The notes beneath the pieces were generated by a model that saw nothing but the letters and a program-made list of their open reading frames with translations, was not told the DNA's origin and searched no databases. From contig NZ_JAZIFX010000001.1 in the NCBI RefSeq assembly GCF_036634175.1, forward strand, positions 3,286,001-3,350,000: a stretch of DNA of 64,000 nucleotides. Direction: 5' to 3'. The translations under genes were made by a program, and so were the position numbers. Shown here in pieces: positions 1 to 8,123 of the stretch. The DNA comes from Streptomyces sp. P9-A2 (GTDB lineage: Bacteria > Actinomycetota > Actinomycetes > Streptomycetales > Streptomycetaceae). The stretch's first letter is position 1. Each line of letters opens with the position of its first letter.

Positions 1-197
1 GTCACCCGGCACTCGCGCACGAAACGGCGGCGCAGTTCGTCGGCCTCCTGGCCGGCCATCTTGTCCGGGCGCAGGAGTTTCACCGCGACCCGCCGGTCCA
101 GCCGCTTGTCGTAGGCCGTCCAGACCTGCCCCATGCCGCCCTGCCCGATGAGCGTGGACAGTTCGTAGCGGCCGGCGACGACACGTTTAGCCGTCAC
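1..197 (-). CDS. Serine/threonine protein kinase, N-terminal part (runs off the window)
   Basis: The GTG at 195-197 opens a reading frame that continues past the window edge; 65 codons are visible. The residues show a Hanks-type kinase N-lobe: a glycine-rich loop (LIGQGGMGQVW, residues about 17-27) and the beta-3 lysine in VAVKLL (about residue 41). It would phosphorylate Ser/Thr of unknown target proteins. Its start overlaps the stop of the upstream membrane protein gene (GTGA), so the two are probably co-translated. The C-terminal domains, which would tell a soluble kinase from a receptor kinase, are outside the window. Confidence 0.92.
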   Translation of the reverse strand, partial: MTAKRVVAGRYELSTLIGQGGMGQVWTAYDKRLDRRVAVKLLRPDKMAGQEADELRRRFVRECRV

Positions 198-844
198 GCC
201 CACCTGTCACCCCGGTCGTCGCCGTGGCCCTGGCCGCCGTCACTTCTGCGCAGGTAGTCGCTGAGCTCGTCGAGTTCGGCGCGCACCTGGTCGATACGGG
301 CCGGCCCGGGGTGCTGCGGCGGCTGCGCCGGGGGTACGGAGGAGGCCGGTGTGTCGTGGTGCGGCACGGGCGTCGGAGGCGGCTGCACCACGGGCTGCGG
401 TACGACCGTCTGCACGTACGGCGACGCGGACTGCGGGTAGCCGTACGGAAGGGGGGCGCCGCCCGGCGCGTGCATCGTCGTGGCGTAGGGCGACTGCGGG
501 CCGTGCACCCCGTGCCGATACAGCAGGCGGTGGTGGCGGATGTCCACGGTCAGGTAGTACGCGGCGGCGCCGGCGCCCAGGCACAGGAGACAGAAGAGGG
601 CGACATCGGTCCGGGTGTCCGTCTCCGGCAGCGAACCGATCACCATCAGGAAGAAGAGGGACAGCGGCAGACTCACCCAGGCCAGCAGCCAGTCGAGGAA
701 GCGCCCGCGCAGGACCGCGACCCGGAACAGCGGCACGGAGGACAACAGTCCGCACGACAGGAAGCCGGCGGCGGCGATCAGCACGCGCAGGGTGATGACC
801 GTTGCCGTGCTGCGGTGGGGCGGCGCCGCGCCGTGGCCGTACAT
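194..844 (-). CDS. Multi-pass membrane protein with Pro-rich cytoplasmic tail, coupled to a Ser/Thr kinase
   Basis: About 216 residues from the ATG at 842-844; the open frame extends further upstream but that part lacks protein-like composition. Three hydrophobic segments (about residues 14-33, 46-70 and 80-100) are followed by a Tyr/Pro/Gln-rich tail and a short charged C-terminal helix (RIDQVRAELDELSDYLRR). I recognise no family. The stop overlaps the GTG of the following kinase gene by four bases, so it may be a partner or substrate of that kinase. That link is inferred from context only. Confidence 0.75.
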   Translation of the reverse strand: MYGHGAAPPHRSTATVITLRVLIAAAGFLSCGLLSSVPLFRVAVLRGRFLDWLLAWVSLPLSLFFLMVIGSLPETDTRTDVALFCLLCLGAGAAAYYLTVDIRHHRLLYRHGVHGPQSPYATTMHAPGGAPLPYGYPQSASPYVQTVVPQPVVQPPPTPVPHHDTPASSVPPAQPPQHPGPARIDQVRAELDELSDYLRRSDGGQGHGDDRGDRWA

Positions 845-999
845 GACTGCTCCTGGACCGGTGTGGCCGATGGGACGAGTGGTGCGGGTCCGCGAGTCTG
901 CGCGGAGCAGAACGCGGTGGGGAGTCCGAGCGTATAGGCCGAGGGGGACAACCGGTCCCGGTGTGTACCGAACCGTTGTCGTCCCGGCGGCCCCGCACT

Positions 1000-1022
1000 C
1001 CCCCGCGCGGAGGGCGCGGGGG
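1000..1022 (-). terminator. GC-rich hairpin downstream of the HNH lipoprotein gene
   Basis: A 9-bp perfect stem (CCCCCGCGC / GCGCGGGGG) with a 5-nt loop lies just past the stop of the leftward lipoprotein gene at 1039. There is no T tract, which is common for Streptomyces terminators. The same stretch (845-1038) must also hold the promoter of the membrane protein/kinase pair; I could not assign it. Confidence 0.55.
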
Positions 1023-1038
1023 CCGCACGAGGTGATGG

Positions 1039-1899
1039 TCAGCCGCCGCACTGCCGCAGCATCATCTCCTTGTCGGCGGTGGTCACCGGCATCTCGTACT
1101 TGACAGCGACCTGGGCGAAGCGGACCGCGTACGCGCACCGGATCGGTTTACTGGGCGGCAGCCAGGCCGCGGGCCCGGAGTCGCTCTTGGAGGAGTTGGC
1201 GCCGCCGTCGACCGGGATGAGGTTGAGGGGGTCGTTCGCCAACTGCTCCCGTTTGGCCACGGACCAGCGGGAGGAACCCATCTGCCAGCTGTACGAGAGC
1301 GGTACCACGTGGTCTATCTGGACCTCGGCCGCCTTCGCCTTGCGCCACTCGATGGTCTTGGCGGTGTACGGGTCGGCCAGCGTCATGGCCACGACCACAC
1401 AGTCGGAACCGGACCTGAACCGCAACTCCTGCCCGTCGCGCTGGAGGAGGTCGTTCCGTGTGTCGCATCCGTTCCTCGCGAGGGGGACGCCGTCGGCCGT
1501 GTCCTTCCAGGCATAGCCGAACTCGTCGCGGTCGTATCCGGTCCTCGGTCCGCGCCCCTTGGTCTTCACCGTCTCGATGAGTCCGCGTCCGCCGGCCCGG
1601 TCCGTCTCCCCGGTCAGCGGGGCGAGGCCCGGGTCGGTGCCGTCCGGGTTGTCCAGCGGGCTGACCGCCCGTCCGTCCGACACCTGTGCCGCGCCGCCGT
1701 CCTCGGTGGGAGAACCGCTCTCCTCCAGGGCTTCACAGCCGGCGAGGAGCAGCGCGGCGGCCAGCGTGGCGGCCGCGGGGCCGGTACGGCGCAGGGTTCC
1801 GGGTGCGCCGCCGCGGCGCACCCGCCCGCCGGCCGCTCCCGCACGTCCCGCTCCGCCCCGTGTCTCGCCCGCGGAGAACGTCGTCGAGTACCGCCTCAC
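1039..1899 (-). CDS. Lipoprotein with a DUF1524-like HNH nuclease domain
   Basis: About 286 residues from the GTG at 1897-1899, preceded by AAAAAGGGGG at good spacing; the upstream in-frame extension has no such site. The N-terminus is Arg-rich, then a hydrophobic run ends in a lipobox (LLAGC, about residue 50), predicting export and lipid anchoring. The C-terminal half matches the HNH family also found at the end of GmrSD enzymes: IDHVVPLSYSWQMG supplies the D-H pair, then NDPLNLIPVDGGANSSK supplies the N and N/K positions. The expected activity is extracellular nucleic acid cleavage, for nutrition or competition. It is divergent from the small MT0933-like gene, with about 160 bp between them. 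Confidence 0.85.
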   Translation of the reverse strand: MRRYSTTFSAGETRGGAGRAGAAGGRVRRGGAPGTLRRTGPAAATLAAALLLAGCEALEESGSPTEDGGAAQVSDGRAVSPLDNPDGTDPGLAPLTGETDRAGGRGLIETVKTKGRGPRTGYDRDEFGYAWKDTADGVPLARNGCDTRNDLLQRDGQELRFRSGSDCVVVAMTLADPYTAKTIEWRKAKAAEVQIDHVVPLSYSWQMGSSRWSVAKREQLANDPLNLIPVDGGANSSKSDSGPAAWLPPSKPIRCAYAVRFAQVAVKYEMPVTTADKEMMLRQCGG

Positions 1900-2060
1900 G
1901 GTGCCCCCTTTTTCCGTACCTTGCACCCGTCCCCGAACGGCCGGGATCTCACTGTCTCCACGGTAGCCAGCGAGAGGTACAGACCACACCCTCACAAAAG
2001 GGGCATTCGGCACGCGTTCCGCGTATGGTCGGTGCTGAGTCACCCGGGAAGGAGTTCTGG

Positions 2061-2270
2061 ATGGGCATCTTCGACAAGTTCAAGAGCAGCCGCGCGGCAC
2101 AGGACAAGGCGAAGAAGGCCTCCGACGCCGCGGAGAAGAAGATCAACGAGAGGACCGGCGGCAAGTACGAGGACCAGATCGACACCGGGCAGCGGCAGGC
2201 CGAGGAGCGGCTCGGCATGAAGCGGGACCAGGGCCGGGACCGGGGCCAGGACCGCCCCGGTCAGCCGTAA
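2061..2270 (+). CDS. Small MT0933-like antitoxin family protein
   Basis: 69 residues; the ATG at 2061 follows GGAAGGAG. The protein is highly charged and helical: MGIFDKFK start, KINERTGGKYEDQIDTGQ core, then an Arg/Asp/Gln-rich tail. The core (ER/K-TGGKY-DQIDTG) is the signature of the MT0933 antitoxin family. These genes are often orphan in actinomycetes and an antitoxin role is not proven for most. No classic toxin partner lies beside it; the divergent neighbour is a lipoprotein with an HNH nuclease domain. Confidence 0.8.
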   Translation: MGIFDKFKSSRAAQDKAKKASDAAEKKINERTGGKYEDQIDTGQRQAEERLGMKRDQGRDRGQDRPGQP

Positions 2271-2423
2271 CCCCCGGGTCCTCGTCCGGCTGCCGGACCG
2301 GAACACACCGGGAAACCCGGACGATCCGTCGTGTGCGGTCCGGCCCCGTGAGGGAGCCGGGAGCCCGCACGACGGCACCGCCGCACCGTACGTCACCACG
2401 ACCCGACGTGACTCCGAGCCGGG

Positions 2424-2457
2424 AACCGCCCACGGACTCCCCTCCCCGTGGGCGGTT
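2424..2457. terminator. Bidirectional hairpin between the MT0933-like gene and mfd
   Basis: Perfect 12-bp inverted repeat (AACCGCCCACGG / CCGTGGGCGGTT) with a 10-nt loop, between two convergent genes. The TTT following the right arm and the AA before the left arm would serve both directions. The rest of 2271-2499 shows no gene. Confidence 0.7.
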
Positions 2458-2499
2458 TCGCGCGTCCGGGCGGCCCCGGGCACGGCGGGACCGGCCGGG

Positions 2500-5400
2500 T
2501 CACGACCCCAAAATCGACGTCAGGAACTCCCCGACCCACGCCAGCAGCTCCCGGCCGACCAGCGGCTTCCCGCCCACCTTCGCGGTCTTCGGGCGGGGCA
2601 CCAGCACCTGGTGCCCGGTCGGCTTGATGACCGTGCCGGGGTAGAGCCGCTTGAGGCGCAGCTCCTGGGACTCGCGCAGCTCCACCGGCGCGAACCGGAT
2701 GTTGCCGCCCTGCAGGACGATCTCGCCGACACCGCACGCGCGGGCGAGCATCCGCAGCCCCGCCACCAGAAGCAGGTTCTCCACCGGTTCCGGCAACTTG
2801 CCGTAGCGGTCGACGAGTTCCTCGCGCACCGCCTTGACGTCCTCCTCCTTGTCGGCGGCGGCGATCGCACGGTACGCCTGGAGCCGCAGCCGCTCGCCGG
2901 GCGCGTACTCGTGCGGGACGTGCGCGTCGACGGGCAGCTCGATCCTGACCTCGAGCGGCGGCTCCTCCTGGAGCTCACCGGTCTCCAGCTGGCGCCGGTA
3001 GTCCGCGACGGCCTCGCCGACCATCCGGATGTACAGGTCGAAGCCGACGCCCGCGATGTGGCCCGACTGCTCACCGCCGAGCAGGTTTCCGGCGCCGCGG
3101 ATCTCCAGGTCCTTCATCGCCACGTACATGCCCGCACCCATCTCGGTGTGCTGGGCGATCGTCGCGAGCCGCTCGTGCGCGGTCTCCGTCAGCGGCTTCT
3201 CCGGCGGGTACAGGAAGTACGCGTAACCGCGCTCCCGGCTGCGGCCGACCCGGCCGCGCAACTGGTGCAGCTGGCTCAGGCCGAAGTTGTCGCCGCGTTC
3301 CACGATCAGGGTGTTGGCGTTGGAGATGTCGATGCCGGACTCGACGATCGTCGTCGACACCAGCACGTCGAACTTCTTCTCCCAGAAGTCGACGACGACC
3401 TGCTCCAGCGCCGCCTCCGACATCTGCCCGTGGGCGGTCGCGATGCGCGCCTCGGGCACGATCTCGCGCAGCCGGGCCGCCGCGCGGTCGATCGACTCCA
3501 CCCGGTTGTGGATGTAGAAGACCTGCCCCTCGCGCAGCAGTTCACGGCGGACGGCCGCGCCGATCTGCTTCTCCTCGTAGGGGCCGACGAAGGTGAGCAC
3601 CGGGTGGCGCTCCTCCGGCGGCGTGGTGATCGTCGACATCTCGCGGATGCCGGTGACCGCCATCTCCAGGGTGCGCGGGATCGGGGTGGCGGACATGGTC
3701 AGCACGTCGACGTTGGCGCGCAGCTTCTTCAGCTGCTCCTTGTGCTCGACGCCGAACCGCTGCTCCTCGTCGACGATGACCAGACCCAGGTCCTTGAACT
3801 TCGTCTCCGAGGAGAACAGCCGGTGGGTGCCGATGACGACGTCCACCGAGCCCTCCCTCAGACCCTCCAGGACCGCCTTGGCCTCCGTGTCGGTCTGGAA
3901 ACGGGACAGCGCCCGCACATTCACCGGGAACTGCGCGTACCGGTCGCCGAACGTGCCGAAGTGCTGCTGCACCAGCAGCGTCGTGGGGACGAGGACGGCG
4001 ACCTGCTTGCCGTCCTGGACGGCCTTGAACGCGGCCCGCACCGCGATCTCCGTCTTGCCGTAGCCGACGTCGCCGCAGATCAGCCGGTCCATGGGGACCG
4101 TCTTCTCCATGTCCTCCTTGACCTCGGCGATGGTGGTGAGCTGGTCGGGCGTCTCCACGTACGGGAAGGCGTCCTCCAGCTCGCGCTGCCAGGGCGTGTC
4201 GCCGCCGAAGGCGTGCCCGGGGGCCGCCATGCGCGCGCTGTACAGCTTGATCAGGTCGGCGGCGATCTCCTTGACGGCCTTCTTGGCGCGGGCCTTCGTC
4301 TTGGTCCAGTCGGCGCCGCCGAGCCGGTGCAGGGTGGGCGCCTCACCGCCGACGTACTTGGTGATCTGCTCCAGCTGGTCGGTGGGGATGTAGAGGCGGT
4401 CGCCGGGCTGGCCGCGCTTGGCGGGGGCGTACTCCACCACCAGGTACTCGCGGGTCGCGCCCTGCACCGTGCGCTGGACCATCTCGATGTAGCGGCCGAC
4501 GCCGTGCTGCTCGTGGACGATGTGGTCGCCCGGCTCCAGGGTGAGCGGGTCGATGGTCTTGCGGCGCCGGGCCGGCATCCGGGCGCCCTCGCGGCCGGAC
4601 GCCTTCTGGCCGGTCAGGTCGGTCTCGGTGAGCACCGCGAGCCGGAGCACGGGGTCGACGAAGCCGTGGTCGATGCAGCCGCAGGCGACGTGCACGAGAG
4701 ACGGGGCGATCTCACCGAGGTCGCCCGTCCCCGCCTTCCCCCCGGCCCCGGCCAGGCGGGCCGGAATGCCCTCGCCGCCGAGCACCTCCACGGTGCGGGA
4801 GGCCGGGCCGTGGCCCTCGGTGACGAACACCGTGCGCCAGCCGTCGGCGAGCCAGCCCTTGGTGTCGGCGAGCGCCCGCGCGGTGTCGCCCCGGTAGCTC
4901 TCCGGGGCGTGCATGCCGAGCTTGAGGGTGTCCGGACCCCCCGCCCCGCCGTCGTCGTCGGACGCGAACGTCTCGTCGGCGGCGAACGGCGACACCGACC
5001 ACCACATCGTCCCCAGCTCGCGGGCCCGTTCACGGACGTCCGCGAGGGACCGCAGGGAGGCCGCGCCGACGTCGATGGGTGCCTCACCACCCTGGGCGGT
5101 GGCCGCCCAGGACGCCTGCAGGAACTCCTGCGAGGTCGCGACCAGGTCCGCCGCACGGGTCCGCACCCGCTCCGGGTCGCACACCACACCCATGCTGCCC
5201 TCGGGCAGGACGTCGAGCAGCAGTTCCATGTCGTCGACCAGGACCGGGGCGAGGGACTCCATGCCCTCGACCGCGATCCCCTCGGCGATCTTCCCGAGCA
5301 GCTCGCCCAGCTCCGGGTGCTGCTCGGCCAGCACCCGCGCGCGCTCCCGTACCTCCGCGGTGAGCAGCAGCTCCCGGCAGGGCGGCGCCCACAGACCGTG

Positions 5401-6084
5401 CTCGGCGATCTCCAGGGACCGCTGGTCGGCGACCTTGAAGTAGCGGATCTCCTCGACGTCGTCGCCCCAGAACTCCACCCGGAGGGGGTGTTCCTCGGTG
5501 GGCGGGAACACGTCGAGGATGCCGCCGCGTACGGCGAACTCGCCACGCTTCTCGACCAGTTCCACGCGCGCGTACGCGGCGGCGGCGAGCGCCTCGACGG
5601 TCTCGTTCAGGTCGGCGCTCCCCCCGGTCCGCAGCGCGACCGGCTCCAGCTCGCCCAGGCCCTTGACCTGCGGCTGGAGCACAGAACGTACGGGCGCGAC
5701 GACGACCGACACCGGGCCCGTCTCCGGGTCGTCCGCGCGGGGGTGCGCCAGCCGGCGCAACACGGCCAGGCGGCGTCCCACGGTGTCGCTGCGAGGGCTG
5801 AGCCGCTCGTGCGGCAGCGTCTCCCAGGAGGGGTACTCCACGATCCCCTCCGGCGGGAGCATGGAGCGCAGGGCCGCCGCCAGGTCCTCCGCCTCCCGGC
5901 CGGTCGCCGTCACGGCCAGCACCGTACGGCCGGTCTCCCGGGCGAGGGCGGCGACCGCGAACGGGCGGGCGGCGGAGGGACCGACCAGATCGACGTGCAT
6001 GCGGTTGCCGTCAGTGGCCGCCGAGATCGCTTCCGCGAGGGCGGTGTCCTTGACGACGGCGTCCAACAGACCGTGCAGGCTCAT
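2500..6084 (-). CDS. mfd: Transcription-repair coupling factor
   Basis: About 1194 residues, normal for Mfd. The ATG at 6084 (MSLHGLLDAVV) has GGAAG upstream; an in-frame ATG at 6099 would add five residues but lacks a ribosome binding site. Mfd removes RNA polymerase stalled at DNA lesions and recruits UvrA. Visible in order: the UvrB-homology N-terminal region; the CarD-like RNA polymerase-interaction domain starting at LEPGDHIVHEQHGVGRY; the translocase with Walker A GDVGYGKTE, DEEQ box (VIVDEEQRFG), SATPIPRT and motif VI QLRGRVGRSRERG; and the C-terminal TRCF domain. It is single-gene, with a hairpin downstream. Confidence 0.98.
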   Translation of the reverse strand: MSLHGLLDAVVKDTALAEAISAATDGNRMHVDLVGPSAARPFAVAALARETGRTVLAVTATGREAEDLAAALRSMLPPEGIVEYPSWETLPHERLSPRSDTVGRRLAVLRRLAHPRADDPETGPVSVVVAPVRSVLQPQVKGLGELEPVALRTGGSADLNETVEALAAAAYARVELVEKRGEFAVRGGILDVFPPTEEHPLRVEFWGDDVEEIRYFKVADQRSLEIAEHGLWAPPCRELLLTAEVRERARVLAEQHPELGELLGKIAEGIAVEGMESLAPVLVDDMELLLDVLPEGSMGVVCDPERVRTRAADLVATSQEFLQASWAATAQGGEAPIDVGAASLRSLADVRERARELGTMWWSVSPFAADETFASDDDGGAGGPDTLKLGMHAPESYRGDTARALADTKGWLADGWRTVFVTEGHGPASRTVEVLGGEGIPARLAGAGGKAGTGDLGEIAPSLVHVACGCIDHGFVDPVLRLAVLTETDLTGQKASGREGARMPARRRKTIDPLTLEPGDHIVHEQHGVGRYIEMVQRTVQGATREYLVVEYAPAKRGQPGDRLYIPTDQLEQITKYVGGEAPTLHRLGGADWTKTKARAKKAVKEIAADLIKLYSARMAAPGHAFGGDTPWQRELEDAFPYVETPDQLTTIAEVKEDMEKTVPMDRLICGDVGYGKTEIAVRAAFKAVQDGKQVAVLVPTTLLVQQHFGTFGDRYAQFPVNVRALSRFQTDTEAKAVLEGLREGSVDVVIGTHRLFSSETKFKDLGLVIVDEEQRFGVEHKEQLKKLRANVDVLTMSATPIPRTLEMAVTGIREMSTITTPPEERHPVLTFVGPYEEKQIGAAVRRELLREGQVFYIHNRVESIDRAAARLREIVPEARIATAHGQMSEAALEQVVVDFWEKKFDVLVSTTIVESGIDISNANTLIVERGDNFGLSQLHQLRGRVGRSRERGYAYFLYPPEKPLTETAHERLATIAQHTEMGAGMYVAMKDLEIRGAGNLLGGEQSGHIAGVGFDLYIRMVGEAVADYRRQLETGELQEEPPLEVRIELPVDAHVPHEYAPGERLRLQAYRAIAAADKEEDVKAVREELVDRYGKLPEPVENLLLVAGLRMLARACGVGEIVLQGGNIRFAPVELRESQELRLKRLYPGTVIKPTGHQVLVPRPKTAKVGGKPLVGRELLAWVGEFLTSILGS

Positions 6085-6318
6085 TCGGGGCGCTTCCATC
6101 CGGAGGTGTGCAACACGACAGGCCCGACACGCGCCGCGGGCCGGGGGTCTCCAGCGTACGACGCCCCGCCCCGGACACCGCGCCCCGCCGGGCGGCGGCC
6201 GGGGACGGCGTGGCCGGTGGACGGAGCACGGCCTCGGGCGGCGGGCGGTGACGGACAGCTCCCCTCGAACCGCCCGTGTCGCCCGTGTCGCTACAGCCGG
6301 TAGGTCGTTGATACCACC

Positions 6319-7110
6319 GTGACTACAGAAAGTTACGGAGACGTGCTGTTCTCATCGGCACGCCACAACGAACAGACACGCCTGGACGGACTCACCCGGG
6401 CCCTGGACCCTGTCTCCTTCCAAACCCTGCACGACCTCGGTGTCGGACCCGGCTGGCGCTGCCTCGACGTCGGAGCGGGGACCGGCACGGTCAGCTCCTG
6501 GCTGAGCCGGACCATCCACGGGCCGGTCACCGCGGTCGACCGCGACATCACGTTCCTGGCACGGAAGCGGTCCCACCTCGATGTCGTCCACGCGGACATC
6601 AACCACACCGACTTCCCTCCGGACGAGTTCGACCTCGTCCACGCCAGGCTGCTGATGATGCATCTGCGGCAGCGGGAGGAACTGCTGCCCCGCATGCTGT
6701 CCTGGGTGCGGCCGGGAGGGCTGCTGGTGCTCACCGACGGTGTCTCACTGCACCCCGAGCAGTACCACCATCCCGCCTACCGCGAGGTGATGACGGGGCA
6801 CTTCCGCATGATGGCGAACGTGATCGGCAGCGACCTCCACTTCGCCTCCCGGTATCCGCAGATCCTCACGGATCTGGGACTGGCCAAGGTCGGTCTGCTC
6901 GCGCACCACCCGATCATCGGGATGAACCCGGGGTTCGCCACCTTCGTCGCGCACACCCTCGAGCAGTCCGAGAGCCATCTGCTGGCCGACGGGGTCTCCC
7001 AGGCGACGCTGGACGAGGCCGTCGCCCACGTGCGCCGGCCCGAGACCCGGGAGATGTTCATCGCGATGCTGACGGCGTGGGGACACAGACCGCACGCGGC
7101 CGACCGGTAG
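6319..7110 (+). CDS. Class I SAM-dependent methyltransferase
   Basis: 263 residues from GTG 6319. No clear Shine-Dalgarno sequence precedes it, so the start is the least certain part. The Rossmann-type SAM fold is plain: motif I CLDVGAGTGTVSSWL (about residues 49-63), an acidic residue ending strand 2 (AVDRD), the motif around HADINHTDFPPDEFDLVHAR, and WVRPGGLLVLTDG after it. The substrate is not predictable. It is followed by a DUF98/chorismate-lyase-like gene on the same strand 128 bp on, so a shared aromatic metabolite is possible but speculative. Confidence 0.85.
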   Translation: MTTESYGDVLFSSARHNEQTRLDGLTRALDPVSFQTLHDLGVGPGWRCLDVGAGTGTVSSWLSRTIHGPVTAVDRDITFLARKRSHLDVVHADINHTDFPPDEFDLVHARLLMMHLRQREELLPRMLSWVRPGGLLVLTDGVSLHPEQYHHPAYREVMTGHFRMMANVIGSDLHFASRYPQILTDLGLAKVGLLAHHPIIGMNPGFATFVAHTLEQSESHLLADGVSQATLDEAVAHVRRPETREMFIAMLTAWGHRPHAADR

Positions 7111-7238
7111 GCCCCCGCCCCTGTGTCACACCTATGTGCCCGTACCTCTGCGCCGCACCTCTGCGTCACGCTCCTGCGCTCCGCCCTGCGCTCCGTGTCG
7201 AGTCCTCCCGCATTCAGTGAAAGCAAGCCCCGTATCAG

Positions 7239-7853
7239 ATGACCACAGTCCCTCCTTACGTTCCACCCCCCGGCCCCTCGCCCGGACTCGACCGGCGCAT
7301 CACCGAGTTCACCTCTTCCTGCACACGCATGCTGCTGGCGAACGACGGCCTGACGACCGTCCTCCTCGAAGCGGCGGCGAAGGCTCCCCTGCACGTCCGG
7401 ATCACCCACACCGCCCGGTTGTCCGCGCACGCCCTCGACGACTCCGGCTCCCGGAGCGCACTGGGGCTTGAGGCGGGTCGGCCGTGCCTGCTGCGCCGGA
7501 CCCGGCTGGTCACCCCCGGCGGGGTGCCCGTCTCCGCCAACGTCGTGGTCGCCGCGGCCGGCCGCGACGCGGACGTGGACGCGGCGATGCTGGCCCCGCA
7601 GCCCCTGGGGTACGCGCTGGCCGGCCGGGGCTGCCGACTGGAGCGGCGTCTGCTGCATGTCGGCCACGCCGCCTGGCCCGAGGCACCGGACAGGACCTGC
7701 GCGTCCAAGACGTACGTGATGTACCACGCGGGCGGACCGCTGATCTTCGTACGGGAGACCTTCAACCCCGCCTACTTTCCCGCCGGCACGGACGGAGCGG
7801 CCCCCGCGCACGAGGCGTGCCCGGCGACCGACCCGGCCCGGCCGGGGCCTTGA
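7239..7853 (+). CDS. DUF98 / chorismate pyruvate-lyase-like protein
   Basis: 204 residues from ATG 7239; no strong ribosome binding site. The layout resembles the DUF98 family that includes mycobacterial Rv2949c, which releases pyruvate from chorismate to give 4-hydroxybenzoate: a helix with RMLLANDGLTTVLLEAAA, a strand with VRITHTARL, the segment LEAGRPCLLRRTRLVTPGGVPVSANVV, and a late LIFVRETFNPAYFP motif whose Glu would correspond to the family's conserved acidic residue. This is a fold-level match made by eye. The C-terminal tail (about 25 residues) is low complexity. It sits downstream of a methyltransferase and is convergent with the ABC exporter. Confidence 0.6.
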   Translation: MTTVPPYVPPPGPSPGLDRRITEFTSSCTRMLLANDGLTTVLLEAAAKAPLHVRITHTARLSAHALDDSGSRSALGLEAGRPCLLRRTRLVTPGGVPVSANVVVAAAGRDADVDAAMLAPQPLGYALAGRGCRLERRLLHVGHAAWPEAPDRTCASKTYVMYHAGGPLIFVRETFNPAYFPAGTDGAAPAHEACPATDPARPGP

Positions 7854-7896
7854 AAAGGTCCGGCCTGCGGCCTGGTCTGCCCGGTCTACGGGGCCG

Positions 7897-7932
7897 GCAG
7901 GACCGGCGCGCGGGGCAGGACCGGCGCGCGGG
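7897..7932. repeat. Two tandem 18-bp GC-rich repeats
   Basis: The unit GCAGGACCGGCGCGCGGG occurs twice in direct succession in the 270-bp gap between the DUF98-like gene and the ABC permease. No protein or RNA function is evident. Confidence 0.7.
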
Positions 7933-7991
7933 GCCGGGCCGGACGCCGCCACGGAGACTGCGGCCGGCTCCGGCACCCGCACACACGAAGC

Positions 7992-8034
7992 CGCCCGGCG
8001 CCGGTGGCCCTCCTGGGCTTCCCGGCGCCGGGCG
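7992..8034. terminator. Bidirectional hairpin between convergent genes
   Basis: Perfect 13-bp inverted repeat (CGCCCGGCGCCGG / CCGGCGCCGGGCG) with a 17-nt loop, placed between the end of the rightward DUF98-like gene and the end of the leftward ABC permease gene. Confidence 0.65.
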
Positions 8035-8123
8035 TTCCCCCGCAACCCCCGTGTGCGGTGGCCGGTCGCGGCCGCTTCGCCGGGTGGCCGCGCGAAGTCG
8101 CCGCCGGCCGCCCGGAGCCGCGG

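Noticed and set aside
2611..6303. Very long plus-strand open frame (1230 codons) opposite mfd
   Set aside because: It is the antisense shadow of mfd; Asp/Arg/His/Val composition is typical of reverse frames in high-GC coding DNA and Mfd motifs on the other strand are intact.
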